A DNA stretch of 27,002 nt, from NCBI GenBank assembly GCA_900543085.1, contig UQQF01000027.1, positions 1-27,002 of the forward strand, written 5' to 3'. Position 1 is the stretch's first letter; each line of letters opens with the position of its first letter. Of the stretch, positions 22,207 through 27,002 are shown piece by piece. The stretch is from an uncultured Eubacteriales bacterium (GTDB lineage: Bacteria > Bacillota > Clostridia > Oscillospirales > Oscillospiraceae). Under the pieces are notes generated by a model. It made no database searches and was not told the origin of the DNA. It was given only the letters and a program-made list of their open reading frames with translations. A program made the translations under genes and the position numbers.

Positions 22207-22637
22207 TGCGCGTACCGGAGAGCATTTCCGCCGCCTACGCCGCCTACCTTGAGGGCATGGGCGCGGCCGCGCGCAGCAGGCGTCCGGTGGACGGGCTGCT
22301 CGGGCTTGGCCGCGACAGCTCCACAGACCGCTGTCAGGAGGAGTTCGTCTCCGCCCTGACCGCCGCCGTGGAGCGTGTCGCGTCGGGCGGCGAGCCCGGG
22401 GAGGCGCGCGGCGCGGCGGAGTTCATGCTCACCTTCGCGCTCGGTCACCGCGACGCCGGAGCCGCGTACTGGATGCTCCTGGCCTCGCACGTGCTCGCCC
22501 TCCCGCTGATAGAGCTGCTGAGCCCGCCCGAGGCGCGCTCCCTGCTCGAAGCCTACGAGGCCGGGTATCCGAGGCGCGACCGCCTCCCCGCGCAGAAAAA
22601 AGTGATATCCGCGCTGAAAAAGCGCGCAAAGACGTGA
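22206..22637 (+). CDS. Hypothetical protein coupled to the isomerase gene
   Basis: 143 aa, not recognised. It is alanine-rich, predicted all-helical, soluble, with a basic C-terminus (QKKVISALKKRAKT). ATG 22206 overlaps the isomerase stop codon (TGATG), so its translation depends on the isomerase. The frame continues open upstream inside the isomerase gene, but that part is a shadow. The last gene of the operon, followed by a terminator. It may be an accessory subunit or regulator of the sugar enzyme; nothing in the sequence shows which. Confidence 0.7.
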   Translation: MRVPESISAAYAAYLEGMGAAARSRRPVDGLLGLGRDSSTDRCQEEFVSALTAAVERVASGGEPGEARGAAEFMLTFALGHRDAGAAYWMLLASHVLALPLIELLSPPEARSLLEAYEAGYPRRDRLPAQKKVISALKKRAKT

Positions 22638-22642
22638 AGACA

Positions 22643-22667
22643 GCCCGCGCCGAACATCGGCGCGGGC
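22643..22667 (+). terminator. Terminator of the isomerase operon
   Basis: GCCCGCGCCGA (22643-22653) pairs with TCGGCGCGGGC (22657-22667), followed by TTTGCGCTT. It ends the DUF4867-isomerase-hypothetical unit. Confidence 0.8.
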
Positions 22668-22760
22668 TTTGCGCTTCCCATAGAGCGGCCAGATTTTTCT
22701 GGATTTCCGCGCCGCACGGGTGTAATATATCCGCGTTGAATACGGCGAAAGGAGCACACG

Positions 22761-23513
22761 ATGGCACTCTACGACGACGAAAAATTCTTTGAAAGCTACG
22801 CGCGTATGCCCCGCTCCGAGGGCGGGCTGGAGTCCGCCGGGGAGTGGTGGCAGCTCTCCCGCCTGCTGCCCGGGGACATGAGCGGGATGCGCGTGCTCGA
22901 CGTGGGCTGCGGCTACGGCTGGCACTGCAAATACGCGACCGGGCGCGGGGCAGACTACGTTCTGGGCTTCGACCCCAGCGAGCGCATGCTCGCCGAGGCG
23001 CGCAGGCGCAACGGCGGCGGACGCATCGAGTACCTGCGCTGCGCCGTCGAGGACTTTGCCTGGCCGGAGGCGGACTTCGACCTGGTCATCTCCAACCTCG
23101 CGCTGCACTATGTGGAGGACCTGGACGCCGTCTATGCCGGGGTTCGGCGCGCGCTGAAGCCCGGCGGCGCCTTCGTCATGAACATAGAGCACCCGGTGTT
23201 CACCTCCGGCGTGAACGAGGACTGGTGCTATGACGGCTCAGGCAGCATACTCCACTGGCCGGTGGACAACTACTTCTACCCCGGCGCGCGCAGGACGCTG
23301 TTTGTCGGCTGCGAGGTCGTAAAGCAGCACCACACGCTCAGCCAGATACTCGGCGGGCTGCTGCGCGCGGGCTTTGCGCTCACGGCCGTGGAGGAGGCCA
23401 GACCCAGCGAGGACGCCCTCGCGCACATCCCCGGCATGGCCGACGAGATGCGCCGGCCGATGATGCTGCTGGTCAGGGCGGAAAAAGCGTCTCCGGCCGG
23501 GGCGAACCTCTGA
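22761..23513 (+). CDS. Class I SAM-dependent methyltransferase
   Basis: 250 aa. SAM-binding motif I VLDVGCGYG (45-53), the acidic residue ending strand 2 in GFDPSERML (Asp71), the motif II region VEDFAWPEADFDLVISNLAL and the post-motif LKPGGAFVMNIEHPVF. This is the small-molecule methyltransferase type (UbiE/Bin-like); the substrate is unknown. AAAGGAG (22748-22754) precedes ATG 22761 by 6 bases. A TAATAT (22723-22728) may be its -10 box, with no good -35. It is followed closely by a dehydrogenase gene, likely co-transcribed. Confidence 0.9.
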   Translation: MALYDDEKFFESYARMPRSEGGLESAGEWWQLSRLLPGDMSGMRVLDVGCGYGWHCKYATGRGADYVLGFDPSERMLAEARRRNGGGRIEYLRCAVEDFAWPEADFDLVISNLALHYVEDLDAVYAGVRRALKPGGAFVMNIEHPVFTSGVNEDWCYDGSGSILHWPVDNYFYPGARRTLFVGCEVVKQHHTLSQILGGLLRAGFALTAVEEARPSEDALAHIPGMADEMRRPMMLLVRAEKASPAGANL

Positions 23514-23547
23514 CCGGAGAACAAGATCTGTGAAAGGAAAGATACGT

Positions 23548-24330
23548 ATGAAGATAGCGGTAATAACCGGAGCCTCCAGCGGCATGGGTCTGGAGTTCGC
23601 CAAGGGCATAGACGCCGAGGAGCGGCTTGACGAGATATGGCTCATCGCCCGCCGGCGCGAGCGGCTTGAGGAGCTGGCCGGCTCGCTGCGCGCCAAGGCC
23701 AGGATAGTCCCCCTCGACCTGCTCAGCAGCGAGAGCTTTGACGAGTACGCCGCCCTGCTCGAGCGGGAAAAGCCCCTGGTCAGCACACTGGTGAACGCCG
23801 CCGGCTTCGGCCGCTTCGCCCTCTTTGACGAGGTGGACCTGAAGACCAACCTGCAGATGATAGACCTCAACGACAAGGCCACGGTCGCCATGACCCAGCT
23901 CACGCTGCCGTACATGAAGCGCGGCAGCCGCGTGCTGAACCTCGACTCGCTCTCGGCCTTCCAGCCCGTGCCCTACGAGTGCATCTACGGCGCGACCAAG
24001 GCCTTCGTGCTCAGCTTCTCCCGCGCGCTGAACGTGGAGCTGGAGCCGAGGGGCATCCGCGTCATGGCCATATCCCCCGGCTGGGTCAAGACGGAGTTCT
24101 TCGACCACGCGGTCAGCGATAACGGCGCGATAAACTACTACGACAAGCTCTGGGAGCCGGAGCAGGTCGTGGAGCGCGCGCTGCGCGACTACAAAAAGGG
24201 CAAGGACGTCTCCGTGCTGGGCTCCGGAGTGCGCAGGCAGGTCTTCCTGGTGAAGATGCTCCCGCACACGCTCGTCATGAAGATCTGGATGAAGCAGCAG
24301 GGTCACGACAAGCGCCCGCGCGTGGACTGA
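23548..24330 (+). CDS. Short-chain dehydrogenase/reductase (SDR)
   Basis: 260 aa, classical SDR: cofactor motif TGASSGMG (7-14), NAAG (83-86), catalytic Ser134, Tyr147 and Lys151 in the YGATK motif, and SPGWVKTEF afterwards. An Arg after strand 2 (IARRRERL) suggests NADPH preference. Cytoplasmic oxidoreductase, substrate unknown. I chose ATG 23548 (MKIAVITGASSG) with AAAGGA upstream; a GTG at 23530 would cover that ribosome binding site. It follows the methyltransferase by about 35 bases. Its stop is only 4 bases from the stop of the convergent YibE/F gene. Confidence 0.92.
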   Translation: MKIAVITGASSGMGLEFAKGIDAEERLDEIWLIARRRERLEELAGSLRAKARIVPLDLLSSESFDEYAALLEREKPLVSTLVNAAGFGRFALFDEVDLKTNLQMIDLNDKATVAMTQLTLPYMKRGSRVLNLDSLSAFQPVPYECIYGATKAFVLSFSRALNVELEPRGIRVMAISPGWVKTEFFDHAVSDNGAINYYDKLWEPEQVVERALRDYKKGKDVSVLGSGVRRQVFLVKMLPHTLVMKIWMKQQGHDKRPRVD

Positions 24331-24334
24331 GCGC

Positions 24335-25489
24335 TTATTCCGCGATGGCCGGCCTCTCGCCGCGGCGGGTCAGCAGCAGTCCGCTGGTGACCGCGGTCAG
24401 CGGCGCGACGGTGACCAGGCCGAAGCAGCCGACCAGAGTGTGTAGTATCTCCGCCGCGACGTACTTGAGGTTGAAGATGGTGTAGAGCGGCGTGCCCTGA
24501 GCCATGAACACCATGAGCAGGGCTATGTATCCGCCGGAGTAGGCCAGCAGCAGCGTGGTCGTCTGGGTGCTGAGCGCGGCGCGGCCTACGGTGAAGCCGG
24601 ACTTTATCGCCTCGCGCGCCGTGATGTCGGGCTTCTTCTCAACCACCTCGCTGACGGAGCTGGTGATGTCCACCGCCAGGTCCATTACCGCGCCGGACGC
24701 GCCGATGAAGATGCTGGCCATGAAGATACGCGTCAGGTTGAGCTGGGAGTAGCCGGAGTACAGCAGGCTCTCGGAGTAGCTCATTACCGCGCCGTGTATC
24801 TTGAACTGGTCGGTGAAGATCATGCCCATCACGCAGGTGACGGCTATGGCCAGCGCGCAGCCGCCCAGCGAGGCCAGCGCCCGCCGGTCAAAGCCGTAGA
24901 CCAGCGAGACGGTCATCGCCGCCATTATCAGCACGACGCCGAGACCTATCCAGATGGGGTTCACTCCGTTGAGGCAGCAGGGCACGAGCACCTTCCAGAT
25001 CATCAGCACGCACACGGCGAAGCTCACCAGTGCGCGCACGCCCGTGCGCCCTGCAAACAGCACGAGCAGCACGCAGAACAGCGCGGCGAGTGTCAGCTCG
25101 CCGGGGACGCGGTAGTGGTCGATCATCGAGACGTTGAGTATCTCGCCGTCGGCGTGGTTTATGCGCACCAGCGCCTTGTCCCCCGCGGTGAAGACCTTGT
25201 CCTGCTCCAGCGAGCCGTTGAGGTCGTTGTTGCCCTCGGTTATCTCGCCCTTGAACTCGCCGGAGAGTATCTCCAGCTCGCATATCTGGTCGCCGGAGCG
25301 CACCAGCCCCGTGTCGACTATGTGGCTGTCGTCGGTCGAGAGCACCAGCGCGGGACAGAGTATGCTCTCCTGATACACGATGTTGTCCTCATAGCCGGTC
25401 GGCATGAGGACGAGCGCTATGATCAGAACCAGTCCCACCAGGATGGGGCCGTAGTTGGACACAAATTTGCGGTTGAATATTTTCTGCAT
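24335..25489 (-). CDS. YibE/F family membrane protein
   Basis: 384 aa. One N-terminal membrane helix (GPILVGLVLIIALVLMP), an extracytoplasmic domain of about 100 residues rich in acidic and Gly/Asn residues, then about seven membrane helices with the YibE/F hallmarks: MASIFIGASGAVMDLAVDIT and TQTTTLLLAYSGGYIALL. Function unknown; a transport role is suspected from the topology. ATG 25489 has TTGGAG upstream; the TTG at 25501 would use that ribosome binding site as codons and is rejected. It is on the same strand as the alkaline phosphatase, about 100 bases downstream of it across a hairpin. Confidence 0.88.
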   Translation of the reverse strand: MQKIFNRKFVSNYGPILVGLVLIIALVLMPTGYEDNIVYQESILCPALVLSTDDSHIVDTGLVRSGDQICELEILSGEFKGEITEGNNDLNGSLEQDKVFTAGDKALVRINHADGEILNVSMIDHYRVPGELTLAALFCVLLVLFAGRTGVRALVSFAVCVLMIWKVLVPCCLNGVNPIWIGLGVVLIMAAMTVSLVYGFDRRALASLGGCALAIAVTCVMGMIFTDQFKIHGAVMSYSESLLYSGYSQLNLTRIFMASIFIGASGAVMDLAVDITSSVSEVVEKKPDITAREAIKSGFTVGRAALSTQTTTLLLAYSGGYIALLMVFMAQGTPLYTIFNLKYVAAEILHTLVGCFGLVTVAPLTAVTSGLLLTRRGERPAIAE

Positions 25490-25527
25490 CGTTTTCTCCA
25501 AGCGGTGTGGTGTATAACGCCCGGCAA

Positions 25528-25551
25528 AGCCGCCCCCGTGAGGGGGCGGCT
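25528..25551 (-). terminator. Hairpin between alkaline phosphatase and YibE/F genes
   Basis: AGCCGCCCCC (25528-25537) pairs with GGGGGCGGCT (25542-25551) around GTGA. On the minus strand only TTT then GCC follows, so termination may be partial and some read-through into the YibE/F gene is possible. Confidence 0.6.
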
Positions 25552-25595
25552 CCGCAGCAGGGTCGTGTCTTGTATGTATTCCGCGCTTCGCGGCT

Positions 25596-27002
25596 TTACT
25601 CGACGCCGAGCATGTCGGCGAGCTTGTTGAAGATGTCGGTGTTGTCGTAGTAGCCGTTGAACTCGTCGGCTCCCGCGCCGTCGGCTAACACCGCGACGGG
25701 CAGACCGGTGTGGCTGTAGCTGGTGAAGCTGACGCCGGACTTGTTGTTGATGATGTGGGTGATGGTGACGCTCAGCGGCTCATAGGTGCCGTAGAGGACG
25801 TACTCCTCCTGCTCGTAGCTGCTGGTGGCGGTGCCGTTGACGCTCTTTTCATAGGCGGCGCGCAGGGTCTCTATCTCGTACTCGGTGAGCACGAGCTTGT
25901 CGCCCTCCTCGCCCTCGGTCTTGAGTCCGAACAGCTCCTCGATGTCGGCGAGGACTTCCTCGAAGCTGGTGCCGTTGGCCTTGTACTCGGCGACGTACTG
26001 CTCGTCGAACTGGGTGAAGCTGATGGTCTGGCTCTCGAGGAGGCTCAGGTAGGTGTCGTAGTCTGTGCCGGCGAAGCCGATGGTCAGGCCGCCGGTCTCG
26101 TGGTCGCCGGTGACGAGGATGAGGGTCTCCTCAGGGTGCTCCTCGGCGAAGTCGATGGCCACCTGGACGGCGTCGGAGAAGGCCATGGTGTCGTGGATGG
26201 TGGTGGCGGCGTCGTTGGCGTGGCAGGCCCAGTCTATCTTGCCGCCCTCGCACATCATGAAGAAGCCGGTGTCGTTCATGAGCACGTCGATGCCCTTCTC
26301 AACGTAGTCGGCCAGGGACCACATGTCGTCGGTGCGGTCTATCTCATAGGCCATGGCGTCGCTGTCGGCGAGGTACTCGTCTATCAGAACCACCTTGTCG
26401 TCGGCGGTGACGGTGTCGTGGGTGGCGTAGTCCATGCTGACGGTGTAGCCGGCCTCCTCGGCGAGGTCGTAGAGGTTGTCGCTCTCGCCGCCGTTGTCGG
26501 GGTCGAGCAGTCCGCCGCCGGCGAAGTACTCAAAGCCGCTCGCCACGAGCTCCTCGCCTATCTCGTAGTAGTCGCCGCGGGAGGCCTGGTGGGCGTAGAA
26601 GGCGGCGGGGGTGGCGTGGTTGAGGTTGACGCTGGAGATGACGCCGACCTCCCAGCCGAGCTGCTCGTGCAGCTTCTCGGAGATGGTCTCGTACTCGACC
26701 GTGCCGGTCTCGTCAACGTTGATGGAGCCGGAGTAGGTCTTGTGGCCGGTGGAGATGCTGGTGGCGGTGGAGGCGCTGTCGGGCGCGAAGCTGTTGGAGT
26801 CGTAGGTCACGGCGCTGCCGGCGGCCTCGAAGTTCATGAAGTTCAGCGCAACGGGGCCGTCGAGCACGGCGCCGCCGTTGTCGTCGAGGCTGGGCTCGGC
26901 CTGCATATAGTCGTCGTCGGCGAGGGCGCCGAGGTAGTCGGCGGTGGCCTGGATCTGCGGATAGCTCATGCCGTCGCCGATGAACAGGAACACGTACTTG
27001 GG
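25596..27002 (-). CDS. Alkaline phosphatase, partial (N-terminus beyond the window)
   Basis: 469 residues present; the frame runs off the right edge (starts PKYVFLFIGD), so the signal peptide expected for this exported enzyme is missing. PhoA-type active-site motifs are present in order: FIGDGM (metal Asp), APDSASTATSISTG with the nucleophilic Ser, ATPAAFYAH, EGGKIDWACHANDA (Glu, Asp and His metal ligands), LVTGDHETGG (Asp-His) and a C-terminal SHTGLPVAVLADG with the last His. It hydrolyses phosphomonoesters outside the cell. The end DNTDIFNKLADMLGVE is complete. Regulation cannot be seen because the promoter is outside the window. Confidence 0.93.
   Translation of the reverse strand, partial: PKYVFLFIGDGMSYPQIQATADYLGALADDDYMQAEPSLDDNGGAVLDGPVALNFMNFEAAGSAVTYDSNSFAPDSASTATSISTGHKTYSGSINVDETGTVEYETISEKLHEQLGWEVGVISSVNLNHATPAAFYAHQASRGDYYEIGEELVASGFEYFAGGGLLDPDNGGESDNLYDLAEEAGYTVSMDYATHDTVTADDKVVLIDEYLADSDAMAYEIDRTDDMWSLADYVEKGIDVLMNDTGFFMMCEGGKIDWACHANDAATTIHDTMAFSDAVQVAIDFAEEHPEETLILVTGDHETGGLTIGFAGTDYDTYLSLLESQTISFTQFDEQYVAEYKANGTSFEEVLADIEELFGLKTEGEEGDKLVLTEYEIETLRAAYEKSVNGTATSSYEQEEYVLYGTYEPLSVTITHIINNKSGVSFTSYSHTGLPVAVLADGAGADEFNGYYDNTDIFNKLADMLGVE

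Overview
The window is GC-rich bacterial DNA with short intergenic gaps, AGGAGG-type ribosome binding sites and sigma-A-like promoters. Several families seen here are typical of Clostridia: PFL/UPF0210 with its ACT partner, DUF896, DUF4867, BaiN-type and COG2509 flavoproteins, YibE/F, and paired M20D amidohydrolases. The best guess is a high-GC, probably gut-associated member of Eubacteriales (Oscillospiraceae-like). No rRNA, tRNA, CRISPR array, transposase or phage gene was seen. The placement is inference from gene content only.

Left end (1-2.2 kb): a gene-free, hairpin-rich stretch, then an orphan Imm5-like immunity protein behind a strong promoter. Next come an AT-richer, apparently broken small secreted-protein gene and a lipoprotein gene overlapping its end. 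This is the most accessory-looking part.

2.2-6.3 kb (minus strand): one operon, MATE transporter > YfbR-like 5'-deoxynucleotidase > ACT protein > [hairpin repeat] > PFL-family protein > DUF896. 6.3-11.4 kb (minus): GltS-like transporter > M20 amidohydrolase > [two tandem hairpin repeats] > second M20 amidohydrolase > LysR regulator. This looks like an uptake and deacylation module with its own regulator. A perfect palindrome lies upstream of its promoter.

11.5-15.7 kb: acyltransferase-3 and RodA-like genes (minus) diverge from tsaE-tsaB (plus). The two promoters have overlapping -35 boxes. upp follows tsaB. 15.7-18.5 kb: two overlapping FAD flavoprotein genes. 18.6-22.6 kb: a ROK repressor diverging from a DUF4867 / fucose-isomerase-like / hypothetical operon. 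That operon's promoter contains a perfect palindrome, and its first gene appears to be read from a leaderless mRNA.

22.7-27 kb: a methyltransferase and a short-chain dehydrogenase (plus), convergent with a YibE/F membrane protein and an alkaline phosphatase cut by the window's right edge (minus).

The most unusual structure is a three-copy, roughly 140-bp intergenic element made of five consecutive hairpins. Its stem sequences differ between copies with compensating changes, and all copies lie inside operons in the same orientation relative to transcription.
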